Source: G963662905 sp963662905 (lineage in GTDB: Bacteria > Bacteroidota > Bacteroidia > Bacteroidales > WRLA01). From it: a stretch of DNA of 64,000 nucleotides. This document shows, piece by piece, positions 15,627 to 25,508 of the stretch (positions are counted from its first letter, which is position 1; the number at the start of each line of letters is the position of its first letter). The notes under the pieces are model-generated. The model saw nothing but the letters and a program-made list of their open reading frames with translations. It was not told the origin of the DNA and did not search any database. A program made the position numbers and the translations under genes. Where the stretch lies: assembly GCA_963662905.2 (NCBI GenBank), contig CAXXFD010000003.1, positions 1,922,001 to 1,986,000 of the forward strand, written 5' to 3'.

Positions 15627-16595
15627 TTAAAGGGCTTTGTTAAATCCCGGGCTTACATCCACAATTTGTTCAAACTCTTCCGGGCTCAAGTCGTTGAAAA
15701 AATAATAAACGGGATTGACTTTCCGGCTGTTGTAACGTACCTCATAATGCAGGTGCGGCCCGGTACTGATTCCGGTATTACCCACAAAACCAATAAGTTG
15801 ACCACGTTGTACTTTTTGATGCAATTTCACTTTAAATCCGCTTAAGTGCGCATAAACTGTTTGGTAGCCAAAACCATGGTCAATTACGATTTTCTTTCCG
15901 TAGCCATCAGACGAGCGACGGGCTTCAACAACTGTTCCATTCCCTGTTGCATAAATCGGCGTGCCAATCTGGGCGGTAAAATCAATGCCGTCGTGGAACA
16001 TGCGTTTTTTGTAGATGGGATGAATACGATAACCAAAATAGGAGGAAATATACTTAATGTCTTTGTTGTTAATGGGTTGGATGGCCGGGATCGATTGGAG
16101 CATTTCGCCTTTGTTCTTGGCCAGTTCAAATACATCATCAAAAGATTTGGACTGCACATAAAGCTGGGAAGCAATCTGGTCGATGCGTTGTGTAGTATTG
16201 ATGATGACTTCCGAATTTTTATAGCCGTCTAAGCGTGCATAGCGGTCAGTACCACCAAATCCGGCTTTACGTACGTTTTTTGGAATGGGTTCAGCTTCAA
16301 AAATGATCCGGTAGATATTGTCATCGCGGTTTTGGATGTCGTCCAATACCAGTTGAAGGTTGTCTAAACGGTCGTTGAGCAGTTCGTACTGTAGCTTGTA
16401 CTGGGCAAGTTCGCGCTCCAGCATTTTTTCTTTAGGCGAGCCAAAAAAATGATAACCCAAAAAAAGCGTAACGGCAGCAAATGCCAAACCACTTAATATA
16501 GTCCACAGTAATTTTCTTAAACGATCCCGAAAGGTAATGGGGATCTGCTCGTACGTAAGGGTTTGCGGGTTAAACTTGTATTTTACTTTAGCCAT
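15627..16595 (-). CDS. M23-family metallopeptidase, membrane-anchored
   Basis: A 322-residue peptidoglycan endopeptidase of the LytM/M23 type. A basic N terminus is followed by one membrane helix (about residues 32-50), a coiled-coil stretch (about 55-92) and the LytM domain (about 190-295). Zinc ligands are visible as His201 and Asp205 (FHDGIDF) and His283 (HLHYEV), with catalytic His250 in YAHLSG. It likely cuts cross-links in the periplasm during growth or division. It faces alaS across a 145-bp divergent gap and is followed by the MerR gene. Confidence 0.9.
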   Translation of the reverse strand: MAKVKYKFNPQTLTYEQIPITFRDRLRKLLWTILSGLAFAAVTLFLGYHFFGSPKEKMLERELAQYKLQYELLNDRLDNLQLVLDDIQNRDDNIYRIIFEAEPIPKNVRKAGFGGTDRYARLDGYKNSEVIINTTQRIDQIASQLYVQSKSFDDVFELAKNKGEMLQSIPAIQPINNKDIKYISSYFGYRIHPIYKKRMFHDGIDFTAQIGTPIYATGNGTVVEARRSSDGYGKKIVIDHGFGYQTVYAHLSGFKVKLHQKVQRGQLIGFVGNTGISTGPHLHYEVRYNSRKVNPVYYFFNDLSPEEFEQIVDVSPGFNKAL

Positions 16596-16693
16596 TATGC
16601 ACCTTAAAAATCATCACTAATAAATTTAAAAACCAAAATCCCTGCCCTACCTGATGCAAAAATAATTAATTCAATTAAATTTGCAAGCTTTAA

Positions 16694-16708
16694 AAGTGTG
16701 AAACACTT
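16694..16708. other. Short palindrome in the divergent alaS/M23 promoter region
   Basis: AAGTGT (16694-16699) and ACACTT (16703-16708) form a 6-bp dyad with a 3-base centre, 33 bp before alaS. It could be an operator, for example for the MerR-type regulator of the neighbouring transcript, but no protein can be assigned. Confidence 0.35.
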
Positions 16709-16740
16709 AACATTCTATTGTTAATACTAAAACGAATTAT

Positions 16741-19368
16741 ATGACTTCTGCTGAAATACGGAATACATTTCTGGAATTTTTCACTTCCAAGCAACATCAG
16801 GTGGTGCCCAGTGCCCCTATGGTAATTAAAAACGACCCAACTTTGATGTTTACCAATGCGGGCATGAACCAGTTCAAAGATATCTTCCTGGGAAACAGCC
16901 CGGTGCAGTATCCCCGCATAGCGGATTCGCAAAAATGCCTCCGTGTTTCCGGCAAGCATAACGACCTGGAAGAAGTGGGCCGCGACACCTATCACCATAC
17001 GATGTTCGAAATGCTGGGCAACTGGTCGTTTGGCGATTATTTCAAAAAAGAAGCCATAGCCTGGGCATGGGAATATCTTACGGATGTGCTCAAAATCAAT
17101 CCGGAGCTGTTATATGTTACTGTTTTTGGAGGTGATGAAAGCGATGGCCTCGGAATTGACCGGGAAGCTTTTGATTTCTGGAAAGCCATTGTACCCGAAG
17201 ATAAAATCATCTATGGCTCCAAAAAAGACAATTTCTGGGAAATGGGCGATACCGGTCCTTGTGGCCCCTGTTCGGAGATCCATATCGATTTGCGCGATGA
17301 TGCCGAAAAGAAAGAAATTGCCGGCAGGAACCTGGTGAATGAAGACCATCCGGAAGTAATCGAAATATGGAACCTCGTTTTCATAGAGTTTAACCGTATG
17401 GCCAGCGGCAAACTTGTGAGCCTGCCTGCAAAACATGTTGATACGGGCATGGGGTTCGAGCGGCTGACACGCGTAATCCAGCACAAAAAATCAAATTACG
17501 ATACGGATGTTTTTATGCCGCTTATCAACGAAATTGCACGATTGAGCAATGTTGCCTACGGAAAATCTGAAGAAACCGATATTGCCATTCGCGTTATTGC
17601 CGACCACCTGCGTGCTGTGGCTTTTGCGATTGCTGATGGCCAGCTGCCTTCCAATGCCAAAGCAGGCTATGTGATCCGAAGGATTTTGCGTCGTGCCGTA
17701 CGTTATGCTTTTACCTTCCTAAATGTGGAAGAACCTCTGGTTAGCTGTTTGGTGCCTGTTTTAGTACAACAAATGAGCGATTTTTATCCCGAACTGAAAT
17801 CACAGGCCGACCTCATCCAAAAAGTAATACGCGAAGAAGAACTTTCCTTCCTGCGGACGCTGCATCAGGGAATTCAGAAATTTGAAAACCTTGTAGCTAA
17901 ACTTGAGGGCAATAAAACAATTAGCGGAGATTTTGCCTTCGAATTATACGATACCTTTGGCTTCCCGATCGACCTGACCAGTTTGATGGCATCGGAAAAA
18001 AATCTGGAAGTGGATATCAATGGGTTTAATAAACAACTCGAAGCACAGAAAAACCGCTCGCGCCAGGCTGCTGCCAAAGATATGGACGATTGGGTTGTGG
18101 TGCATGAATCCGGTGATGAAGAAAGCGTCTTCTCCGGTTATGATTCCTTATCAGAGGATATCCGCATATTGCGCTACCGTCGCGTGAAAACGAAAAAAGC
18201 AGAACATTTCCAGTTGGTTTTCGATCGCACACCTTTTTATGCCGAGTCCGGTGGTCAGGTTGGAGACCGTGGCTGGATTTCCTATGGTGACGAACGCATT
18301 GCCATCATCGATACACAAAAAGAAAACAACCTGAGCGTTCATATTGTAAGCAAATTACCTGCCGATCCTGCCTCGACTTTTAAAGCGGAAGTTGATGCAT
18401 ACAAGCGCCTTATGACCACAAACAACCACTCTGCAACACACCTGATGCATGCTGCACTTAAAGAAGTGCTGGGCGATCATGTGGAGCAAAAAGGTTCGTT
18501 GGTGAATGAAGAATACCTGCGTTTTGACTTTTCTCATTTTGCAAAAATGACTGCTGAGGAAATCAGGAAAGTGGAGCATATCGTCAACAGGCGCATTCGC
18601 GAAAATATTGCTATTGACGAAAAGCGCGATGTCCCAATGGATGAAGCCATTGAAATGGGTGCAACAGCACTTTTTGGAGAAAAATACGGTGATCGTGTAC
18701 GTGTGATTGCTTTTGATCCTGAGTTTTCGGTTGAGCTTTGTGGCGGAACGCATGTACCTGCCACAGGTCAGTTGGGTTCTTTCCGCATCGTTTCAGAAGG
18801 CGCCATTGCAGCTGGCATCCGCCGTATCGAAGCCATAACTGCCGATAATGCCGAAGCGTACATGGACGAACAGATTGATACCGTTCAAAATGTGAAAGCA
18901 CTTTTCAAAAACCAAAAAGATATCGTTAAAGCAGTGCAGCAATTGATTGACCAGAATTCCGCATTGCAAAAAGAAACCGAACGCCTGCATAAAGAAAAAG
19001 CTTTGGCCGTAAAAGATGACCTGATCAAAGCCAAGGTGCAGATCAATGGTTTTGATTTCATCGGATGTAAAATCGATGGCGATGCACAGGCAGCCAAAGA
19101 CCTGGCTTTTGCCATTAAAGGAAAGCTGGAAAACTTCCTGCTGGTATTTGGCTATGAATCCAACGGAAAAGCCGGCCTGACGATTATGGTTTCTGAAGAC
19201 CTGAGCAAAGAAAAAGGCCTGAATGCCGGACAGTTAATCCGTGAAGCTGCCAAAGAAATTAAAGGCGGAGGAGGAGGCCAGCCTCATTTTGCTTCTGCAG
19301 GAGGAAATGATCCAAACGGCATCGAAGCTGCCATTGCTATAGTTAAAGAATTGGCAGAGAAGGCGTAA
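16741..19368 (+). CDS. alaS: Alanine--tRNA ligase
   Basis: An 875-residue class II aminoacyl-tRNA synthetase with the full domain set: catalytic core (N terminus 'RNTFLEFFTSKQHQVVPSAP'), tRNA-binding part, editing domain with zinc ligands His563 and His567 (NNHSATHLMH) and Cys667 and His671 (CGGTH), and the C-terminal DHHA1-type domain (GGGGGQPHFASAGG). Length is standard. It charges tRNA-Ala and clears mis-charged Ser and Gly. It is transcribed away from the M23 peptidase gene and ends at a strong bidirectional terminator. Confidence 0.97.
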   Translation: MTSAEIRNTFLEFFTSKQHQVVPSAPMVIKNDPTLMFTNAGMNQFKDIFLGNSPVQYPRIADSQKCLRVSGKHNDLEEVGRDTYHHTMFEMLGNWSFGDYFKKEAIAWAWEYLTDVLKINPELLYVTVFGGDESDGLGIDREAFDFWKAIVPEDKIIYGSKKDNFWEMGDTGPCGPCSEIHIDLRDDAEKKEIAGRNLVNEDHPEVIEIWNLVFIEFNRMASGKLVSLPAKHVDTGMGFERLTRVIQHKKSNYDTDVFMPLINEIARLSNVAYGKSEETDIAIRVIADHLRAVAFAIADGQLPSNAKAGYVIRRILRRAVRYAFTFLNVEEPLVSCLVPVLVQQMSDFYPELKSQADLIQKVIREEELSFLRTLHQGIQKFENLVAKLEGNKTISGDFAFELYDTFGFPIDLTSLMASEKNLEVDINGFNKQLEAQKNRSRQAAAKDMDDWVVVHESGDEESVFSGYDSLSEDIRILRYRRVKTKKAEHFQLVFDRTPFYAESGGQVGDRGWISYGDERIAIIDTQKENNLSVHIVSKLPADPASTFKAEVDAYKRLMTTNNHSATHLMHAALKEVLGDHVEQKGSLVNEEYLRFDFSHFAKMTAEEIRKVEHIVNRRIRENIAIDEKRDVPMDEAIEMGATALFGEKYGDRVRVIAFDPEFSVELCGGTHVPATGQLGSFRIVSEGAIAAGIRRIEAITADNAEAYMDEQIDTVQNVKALFKNQKDIVKAVQQLIDQNSALQKETERLHKEKALAVKDDLIKAKVQINGFDFIGCKIDGDAQAAKDLAFAIKGKLENFLLVFGYESNGKAGLTIMVSEDLSKEKGLNAGQLIREAAKEIKGGGGGQPHFASAGGNDPNGIEAAIAIVKELAEKA

Positions 19369-19388
19369 AACCTTCCTGCTTTGATATA

Positions 19389-19446
19389 AAAATCCCCAAA
19401 TCTGTGCTGGTTTTCAAAGCCAAATCAGATTTGGGGATTGTTTTTG
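19389..19446. terminator. Bidirectional terminator between alaS and the amylase gene
   Basis: A perfect 14-bp stem: AATCCCCAAATCTG (19391-19404) with CAGATTTGGGGATT (19426-19439). T runs follow on both strands, so it serves alaS from the left and the amylase gene from the right. Confidence 0.88.
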
Positions 19447-19451
19447 GTACT

Positions 19452-22274
19452 CTATTGGATCATCAGTTTCCCACCGGCTTTTTTTGAATCCGTTTGGATA
19501 CTGTAAATATACTGGCCTGCAGGAAGATTCGAAGGAACATTCCAGTCAAGCGTGTAGGAGCCTGTATTGAGGTTTCCATCATAAATCCTGTCGATTAACT
19601 GCCCCTGGATGTTGTAAATATTGATTTCAACATTGCTGGGATTTTCATTGCCAAAAACAAAATGAACAATATCGCCGGCAGGTTGCGGATATGCAAAAGC
19701 AAATAACTTATCGCTTTCTTGTTCATTATCCTCAATACTGGTATTCAGGTATGGCGGGCGATATACTTTTTTGCTCATGTACATGCGGTACTCTCCGGGC
19801 TGTAATTCAGTGGAAAAAGTTGTGTTACTGATTGTCACCATCTTATCTGAGAAATATTCATACCAACTTCCTGTAGTTGGAAATTCAACAGAACCGCTGG
19901 TTGAACTTGTTGTGAAATTCCCCACAACAATTACATTCATTTCATCATCATAAAGCGAGATGGATTTAAAAGCATTGCCCAGATTTAGGTCGAAATTCGT
20001 CGTTTGGAAAACCGGATAAGTTTTTTTGAGGTCGATCAAAGCAGAATAAACATAATAGAGCCTTCTGCGGTGTACATTGTCCCAGTAGTCCCAGCGGATA
20101 GGCTTATTGCCCACACGTCCGTTGAAGTCAATCGAATAATCATAGCCCAGCTCCCCGAATTGCCAGATCATTTTCGGACCCGGAATCGGGAAAAAGAATG
20201 CGGCTGTAAGCTCCTGGCGCTTCAATGCCACTGTAGTATCTTTAATGTTGTAGGAACCACCGGAATTTCCGTATGTAATATCCTTAAACATAATGCGTTC
20301 TTCATCATGGCTTTCCATATAGCCCACAACGGATGGTTCTGTCCAGCCTCTTTCCTGATAGGAAACCCAATCAAAATTCCATTGCCCGGGCCAGCCCATA
20401 CTGGCTTCTGCATAATTATGGTTGATGTTTCCCCAAAGGAGCATATCATTCATTGCCAGAATTTTCTCTTCATTATTATCGGCAAGATGCTCCAAAATAA
20501 CAAAGGCGTCCTCTTTAAAAGAATGAATTTTTTCAGTCATACGTTTCAGGATATTAACGCGCGCCTGATCAAAAGCCCAGCCATCTCCTGGTGTATTGGT
20601 AAATCCTTTCGTAAAATCGAAACGATACCCATCAACTTTATATTCCGAAATCCAGTAGTGGTTCACACTGTCAACAAAAGCTTTGGTGTATTCGGATTCA
20701 TGATTAAAATCAGATCCCCAATAATAATCCGGATTCGGTGACTGTTGATTAAACCATGGGTTGTCGGCTGCCGGACGGTTATTGGCTTCATCCCAGTACA
20801 TGCGTACCAGCGAACACTGGCCATAGGCATGGTTTAATACCATATCAATAACTACCGCGATGCCGCGCTTATGGCATTCATCAACAAACTTTTTCAGGGT
20901 ATTTTTCGGGCCGTAATATTTATCAGGAGCGAAATAGAAGGACGGGTTGTAGCCCCAGCTTTCGTTGCCTTCAAATTCGTTGACGGGCATCAGCTCAATT
21001 ACATTAACGCCCAGACGTTCGAGATAACCCAGCGTGTCAATCAGGGAATTATATGTATGTTCTTTGGTAAAATCACGGATAAGTAGTTCATAAACTACCA
21101 TATTATTGGATGCCGGCGTTTCAAAGTTTTCAATTTCCCATTCATATTCATCCTGATCGGTCTGCAAAACAGAAGCAATATGCTCGGTTTTCCCGAAAGG
21201 GTATTCAATGAGGTTGGGATAGGTTTCTGCGGAAATCCATTTGTCGTTCCAGGGGTCGCTTACCTGGTCACAGAATGGATCGGCTACACGCAGCTCATCA
21301 TCAATCTGATACTGGAAAATGTATTGTTTTTTTGCTGTAAGGCCATCAATGGTAACCCAAAACTGCTCGCCATCGGGCGTGATGTTCATATAATAATCCT
21401 GATGTGGCTGCCAATCGTTGAAATCGCCGATCACGAATACGTGTTCTTTATTGGGTGCGAGCAAAACAAGGCTCACTTTGGTGGGATCGTTATCATAATA
21501 ATTAATACCGTTTTTCAAACCGGCAGGCAGTTCAGCCACAGTTGGTGCAGGCAGGAAGGTGTATGTAAACTCGTCGGTGGCTGTTTCACCGTCCAGAGAT
21601 GCTTCAACCGTAACGGTTTCCTGTTCCCAGTCGTCGCCCTGATTAGGGATCGTAAGTTCGTAAGTAAGGGTATTTCCTGTTACTGTATGTACAGTTACAT
21701 CGCCAATCATCAGTTTCATGCTGGCAGCTGATGGGCTTGCGGCATTGATTTCGACTATTTCCCCGGCCTCAACCATAATGTTATCGAGTTCAGGCTTCAG
21801 GAAACTTACGCTCAAACCACCTTCAAAAACATCCACAAAAATATCGGCATTGCCTTCGTCTTTTCCTTCCAGGCTGGAATCTTCGGAGCGGAAAACAAAA
21901 GCCAGTTTTTGGATTTCCTCACCGGAAGGGACACCGTAATACGCGCGGATACTCGGCCCGATGGTCAGCTCGTACAAGTCAGTGCCAATATTGGTGAGCT
22001 TGGTTTCATCCGTGTTTTGTCCCCATGAGGTTTTTACGTACTTCCAGTCCGATGCTCCTGTGGAAGCACTGGTAATTACACCTGTATGGGCATAAACGGT
22101 TCCATTAAATCCCATAAGTCCCTGGTTTCCTTCTGCAGCATTAAAAATAATCTTCACGCTTTGATCGTCGGTCGGGAATTCCGGGTCGCTGCTTACCACC
22201 TGCGCAAAACTGAAAACGCTGATTCCCAGTAAAAATGCCAGGCTTAAAAATGCAATTAGTTTCTTGTGTCTCAT
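19452..22274 (-). CDS. T9SS-exported GH13 alpha-amylase-family glycosidase
   Basis: A 940-residue secreted starch-type glycosidase. Order: signal peptide (1-25), an N-terminal beta domain (about 30-245), a CBM48-like domain (about 258-345, with 'VFVIGDFNDWQPH'), the GH13 barrel (about 390-800), then a T9SS sorting domain (about 860-940, 'YPQPAGDIVHFVF'). Catalytic residues are visible: nucleophile Asp553 (YRFDFTKGF), acid/base Glu595 (VILEH) and Asp657 (ESHDEE). There are no sus genes beside it, so it is not part of a polysaccharide utilisation locus in this window. It is transcribed alone and ends at the shared terminator. Confidence 0.9.
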   Translation of the reverse strand: MRHKKLIAFLSLAFLLGISVFSFAQVVSSDPEFPTDDQSVKIIFNAAEGNQGLMGFNGTVYAHTGVITSASTGASDWKYVKTSWGQNTDETKLTNIGTDLYELTIGPSIRAYYGVPSGEEIQKLAFVFRSEDSSLEGKDEGNADIFVDVFEGGLSVSFLKPELDNIMVEAGEIVEINAASPSAASMKLMIGDVTVHTVTGNTLTYELTIPNQGDDWEQETVTVEASLDGETATDEFTYTFLPAPTVAELPAGLKNGINYYDNDPTKVSLVLLAPNKEHVFVIGDFNDWQPHQDYYMNITPDGEQFWVTIDGLTAKKQYIFQYQIDDELRVADPFCDQVSDPWNDKWISAETYPNLIEYPFGKTEHIASVLQTDQDEYEWEIENFETPASNNMVVYELLIRDFTKEHTYNSLIDTLGYLERLGVNVIELMPVNEFEGNESWGYNPSFYFAPDKYYGPKNTLKKFVDECHKRGIAVVIDMVLNHAYGQCSLVRMYWDEANNRPAADNPWFNQQSPNPDYYWGSDFNHESEYTKAFVDSVNHYWISEYKVDGYRFDFTKGFTNTPGDGWAFDQARVNILKRMTEKIHSFKEDAFVILEHLADNNEEKILAMNDMLLWGNINHNYAEASMGWPGQWNFDWVSYQERGWTEPSVVGYMESHDEERIMFKDITYGNSGGSYNIKDTTVALKRQELTAAFFFPIPGPKMIWQFGELGYDYSIDFNGRVGNKPIRWDYWDNVHRRRLYYVYSALIDLKKTYPVFQTTNFDLNLGNAFKSISLYDDEMNVIVVGNFTTSSTSGSVEFPTTGSWYEYFSDKMVTISNTTFSTELQPGEYRMYMSKKVYRPPYLNTSIEDNEQESDKLFAFAYPQPAGDIVHFVFGNENPSNVEINIYNIQGQLIDRIYDGNLNTGSYTLDWNVPSNLPAGQYIYSIQTDSKKAGGKLMIQ

Positions 22275-22494
22275 AATGTTGATTAATGTTTGGTTGCGTT
22301 AATCGCATATGGCATAAAGCCCTGATATGCGTATGTTTTGATCCAAAAAACATGCCTGAACTTCACCTTCCTTTCGATTCCCCCGGGCATATTGTTAACT
22401 TGGACTAAACAAAAAAAATTTATTCCCCACAAATGTATAAAAAAACTCTATGATAGAGAAAGTCATATGAGAAATGCTTATTGGCTGCAGGACA

Positions 22495-22523
22495 TAAAAA
22501 AAGCCGGGACGAACCGGCTTTCT
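22495..22523 (-). terminator. Intrinsic terminator of the nhaD gene
   Basis: Read leftward, AAGCCGG (complement of 22514-22520) pairs with CCGGCTT (complement of 22501-22507) around a 6-base loop and is followed by T residues. It lies 20-45 bp after the antiporter stop. Confidence 0.85.
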
Positions 22524-22541
22524 TAATTTTATGGCATGTGC

Positions 22542-23972
22542 TTAATGCAGCAAAGTATATTGAAGGTAATAAGTCCCTGCACCTGCGAGGTAACCCAAGA
22601 GGGCGAGCAAGCTGATGCGCTTCATATACCATATAAAATCGATTTTTTCCATCCCCATGGCGGCAACACCAGCAGCAGATCCAATAATGAGGATACTTCC
22701 ACCGGTACCGGCGCAATAAGCAAGGAATTCCCAGAATGCACCATCCTGAACAAAGAATTTAAAATATTCCGGATTGGCCGAAGCCTGAACCATTTCAGGT
22801 GTGTAGATATCGTACATGCCCATAGCGCCTGCAACCAACGGCACATTGTCCACTATAGATGAAAGCACACCAATAATAATGTTGATCAGGTAAATGTTGC
22901 CCAAATTGTCATCAAGCCATGAAGCCATAAGGCCAAGATGTCCGGCCGACTGGAGGCTTCCTACGGCAATCAGGATGCCCATAAAGAAGAAAACGGTGGG
23001 CACATCAACTTTTTTCAGCGCACTGTGAATCGTTAGTTTATGTGAGTGCTCCGTTGGGTTATTGCGACGGTGCATAATTTCAGTTGTTGCCCAGATTATG
23101 CCCAGCGAGAACAGCATTCCCATGAAAGGAGGCAGATGCGTAATGGTTTTAAAAACAGGCACAAAGAGAAGGCCGGCAACACCCATAATCAGGAGTGTCC
23201 GTTGCTGTGAAGGTGTTGTATAAACCTGATCGTCATTGCTGTCTAACTGAGGACGGCTTACATCGCCTTTCATGGTGAAGGACAGCAAAATAAGCGGTAT
23301 CACCATAGTAATGATACTGGGGAGGATTACCATTAGGATGATGTTGGCAGTAGTTACCTGTCCGCCAATCCAAAGCATAATGGTAGTTACATCACCAATG
23401 GGCGACCATGCGCCACCGGCATTTGCGGCCAAAACAACCATACTGGCAAAAAACCAGCGCGTTTCTTTATCTGAAATAAGTTTTCTCAGCAGTGCAACCA
23501 TCACAATAGTTGTTGTCAGGTTATCCAATGCTGCAGACATGAAGAAGGTAAGGATGCTGATGATCCAAAGAAGTTTCACCTTATTGGTGGTTTTGATTTT
23601 ATCGGTAATAAGTTTAAACCCTTGATGCTGGTCCACAACTTCTACAATAGTCATTGCGCCAAGCAGGAAGAAAAGGATGGAAGCAGTTTCGGAGAGGTGG
23701 TGCATGATTTCATGATGTGTAATGAAATTGATCATGTCTTCATGTCCCGGATTCGTAATATGCTCTGCATGAATAAAATGAGCCCAGGCTGCGCTAATGT
23801 ATTCGCCAGCGCTGTTTACCATATTCAGGATGTCGGTGCTGCCAAAAATATAAACAACCCAAAGCGACATACCCAAAACAAGAGCAGAAGCCGACTTGTC
23901 GATTTTTAGCGGGTGCTCCAGTGCAATAGCTGTATAGCCAAGCACAAAAATTATTACCATTAAAATAAACAT
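22542..23972 (-). CDS. nhaD: NhaD-type sodium:proton antiporter
   Basis: A 476-residue ion-transporter-superfamily protein with about 12-13 membrane helices. NhaD-type blocks are visible: 'FFLLGAMTIVEVVDQHQGF', 'SAALDNLTTTIVMVALLRKL', 'ANAGGAWSPIGDVTTIMLW' and, near the end, SIVDNVPLVAGAMGMY. The paired LDN and VDN motifs with the GGAWSPIGD loop are typical of the sodium site. It would expel Na+ in exchange for protons, suggesting life at marine or alkaline conditions or a sodium cycle. A -7 element TACTTTTG is on the reverse strand at 24024-24031. Confidence 0.88.
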   Translation of the reverse strand: MFILMVIIFVLGYTAIALEHPLKIDKSASALVLGMSLWVVYIFGSTDILNMVNSAGEYISAAWAHFIHAEHITNPGHEDMINFITHHEIMHHLSETASILFFLLGAMTIVEVVDQHQGFKLITDKIKTTNKVKLLWIISILTFFMSAALDNLTTTIVMVALLRKLISDKETRWFFASMVVLAANAGGAWSPIGDVTTIMLWIGGQVTTANIILMVILPSIITMVIPLILLSFTMKGDVSRPQLDSNDDQVYTTPSQQRTLLIMGVAGLLFVPVFKTITHLPPFMGMLFSLGIIWATTEIMHRRNNPTEHSHKLTIHSALKKVDVPTVFFFMGILIAVGSLQSAGHLGLMASWLDDNLGNIYLINIIIGVLSSIVDNVPLVAGAMGMYDIYTPEMVQASANPEYFKFFVQDGAFWEFLAYCAGTGGSILIIGSAAGVAAMGMEKIDFIWYMKRISLLALLGYLAGAGTYYLQYTLLH

Positions 23973-24369
23973 GTGATTAGGATTTAGTTATTGTTTAGTA
24001 ATCAATCTTCAAATCAGAAGGCACAAAAGTATGAAACCTTTTTTTTTCGCCCGAGCTTTTTTTAAGGTACTAAAATCAATTTTTCGGTTTTCACAATACA
24101 CATAAATTAGTATCATGCTGTATATCAAGCAGATAATAAATCCGGGCCGACATCAAATATCAATACGGCCTAATAGGCTGATACAAATCAAGTGAATTTA
24201 TGAGCTATATCAGTTTTTTTTGGTGTGAAAAAAGCGGTTTGCATATGATGCCGTTGATGAAATAAAAGCCGAAGCATGCAGTTAATATTAACAGCGTCTT
24301 GTTAACAAAATCGCATTTGAGGGAAACTTGATGGGCTACGAATCATTATTTTAGCAAAAAATTATACTT
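23973..24369. other. 397-bp divergent intergenic region (nhaD / exbB)
   Basis: No gene is visible in this AT-rich gap. It must hold the promoters of both flanking transcripts. For nhaD, TACTTTTG (complement of 24024-24031) fits the -7 consensus about 50 bases before the start. For exbB only a weak TATTTTAG (24347-24354) close to the start was found. No strong palindromes were seen. Confidence 0.5.
24024..24031 (-). promoter_or_regulatory. Candidate -7 element of nhaD
   Basis: The reverse strand reads TACTTTTG, an exact TAnnTTTG match 52-59 bases before the antiporter start codon. No clear -33 element was found. Confidence 0.4.
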
Positions 24370-25065
24370 ATGCTGCTACTACAGTTAAATGGAGCCGGCA
24401 CTATGGCCGCTGACACCACGGCATCGGGCGGAGCCGGGGAAATTTCTTTGTCGATGTTTGATCTGGCACTGCAAGGTGGTTGGGTAATGGCTGTCCTGGC
24501 CGTTCTGTGGATTATTGCCATTTACATCTTTTTTGAGCGTTTTTTCCTTATTGTAAGGGCATCACGAGAGGACAAAAATTTCATGAACAATATCCGTGAT
24601 TTTATTCATGAAGGCAAAATAGACGCTGCACTGGGCTTGTGCAAAAGCAAAAACAGCCCCATTGCCCGAATGATCGAAAAAGGTGTTATGCGTTTAGGAA
24701 AACCGCTCGGCGATATTCAGGCATCGATTGAAAATGTGGGAAAACTGGAAGTGGCAAAACTGGAAAAAAATATCGCGGGCTTGGCTACCGTTGCCGGAGC
24801 AGGGCCAATGCTGGGTTTTTTGGGTACAGTTTTGGGGATGATTCAGGCATTTTATGATATGTCAATGGCAGGAAATAATGTCGATATTATTGTGCTTTCC
24901 AGTGGTATTTATGAGGCTATGGTGACCACAGTAGCCGGTCTGATTGTAGGTATTGTGGCTTATGTATGTCATAATGTGCTGGTTGCCCGCATCGAAAAAA
25001 TGGTCTTCCTGCTCGAAGCAAGGGCAACGGAATTTATGGACCTGCTCAATGAACCGGCATCATAA
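24370..25065 (+). CDS. exbB: ExbB/TolQ/MotA-family proton channel subunit
   Basis: A 231-residue inner-membrane protein with three hydrophobic helices (about 34-56, 130-152 and 174-198). The conserved MotA/TolQ/ExbB block is 'GLATVAGAGPMLGFLGTVLGMI' followed by a third helix with 'EAMVTTVAGLIVGI', whose Thr residues line the proton path. With ExbD it converts proton motive force into work on TonB. It is the first gene of an exbB-exbD-tonB operon. Residue 12 (ATG at 24403) is an alternative start. Confidence 0.92.
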   Translation: MLLLQLNGAGTMAADTTASGGAGEISLSMFDLALQGGWVMAVLAVLWIIAIYIFFERFFLIVRASREDKNFMNNIRDFIHEGKIDAALGLCKSKNSPIARMIEKGVMRLGKPLGDIQASIENVGKLEVAKLEKNIAGLATVAGAGPMLGFLGTVLGMIQAFYDMSMAGNNVDIIVLSSGIYEAMVTTVAGLIVGIVAYVCHNVLVARIEKMVFLLEARATEFMDLLNEPAS

Positions 25066-25076
25066 ATTGAATAAGT

Positions 25077-25508
25077 ATGGCTATCCGAAGCAGAAATAAA
25101 CGTCAGATCAGCTTTAATGCCACTTCCATGTCGGATTTGGTGTTTCTGCTTTTGATCTTTTTTATGATCACTTCTACCCTGATCAGCCCCAATGCCATAA
25201 AACTGCTTTTGCCCAGCAGCAACAGCAAAACAATGGCCAAGCGCTCGGTTACGGTTTATATCAACTCCAAACATCAATACTTAATGGATGTGGACAATAC
25301 CGGAAATCCGATCGTAGTAAACCGCACACTTTTATTGGATGGAATAAAGCAGCAGCTTGCCGGCCAGGTAGATGGCTCGGTTGTATTGCGTAGCGACAAA
25401 ACGGTTCCCGTACAATATGTGGTCAATGTTATTGATGTGGTCAATGAAATAAATGACGGCATGAATACCAAACATAAAGTAATTTTGGCAACAAAACCCG
25501 ACAGATAG
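25077..25508 (+). CDS. exbD: ExbD/TolR-family proton channel subunit
   Basis: A 143-residue protein with a short cytoplasmic lead (NKRQISFNATSMSD), one membrane helix (about 19-39) holding the functional Asp of the SDLVFLLLIFFM block, and a periplasmic domain ending in a 'GMNTKHKVILATKP' strand. It forms the motor with ExbB. The gap to exbB is 11 bp and its stop is directly followed by the tonB start, so the three are one transcript. Confidence 0.92.
   Translation: MAIRSRNKRQISFNATSMSDLVFLLLIFFMITSTLISPNAIKLLLPSSNSKTMAKRSVTVYINSKHQYLMDVDNTGNPIVVNRTLLLDGIKQQLAGQVDGSVVLRSDKTVPVQYVVNVIDVVNEINDGMNTKHKVILATKPDR

Noticed and set aside
20004..20741. 245-codon frame opposite the amylase gene
   Set aside because: It is antisense to the conserved GH13 barrel and has no recognisable domain.
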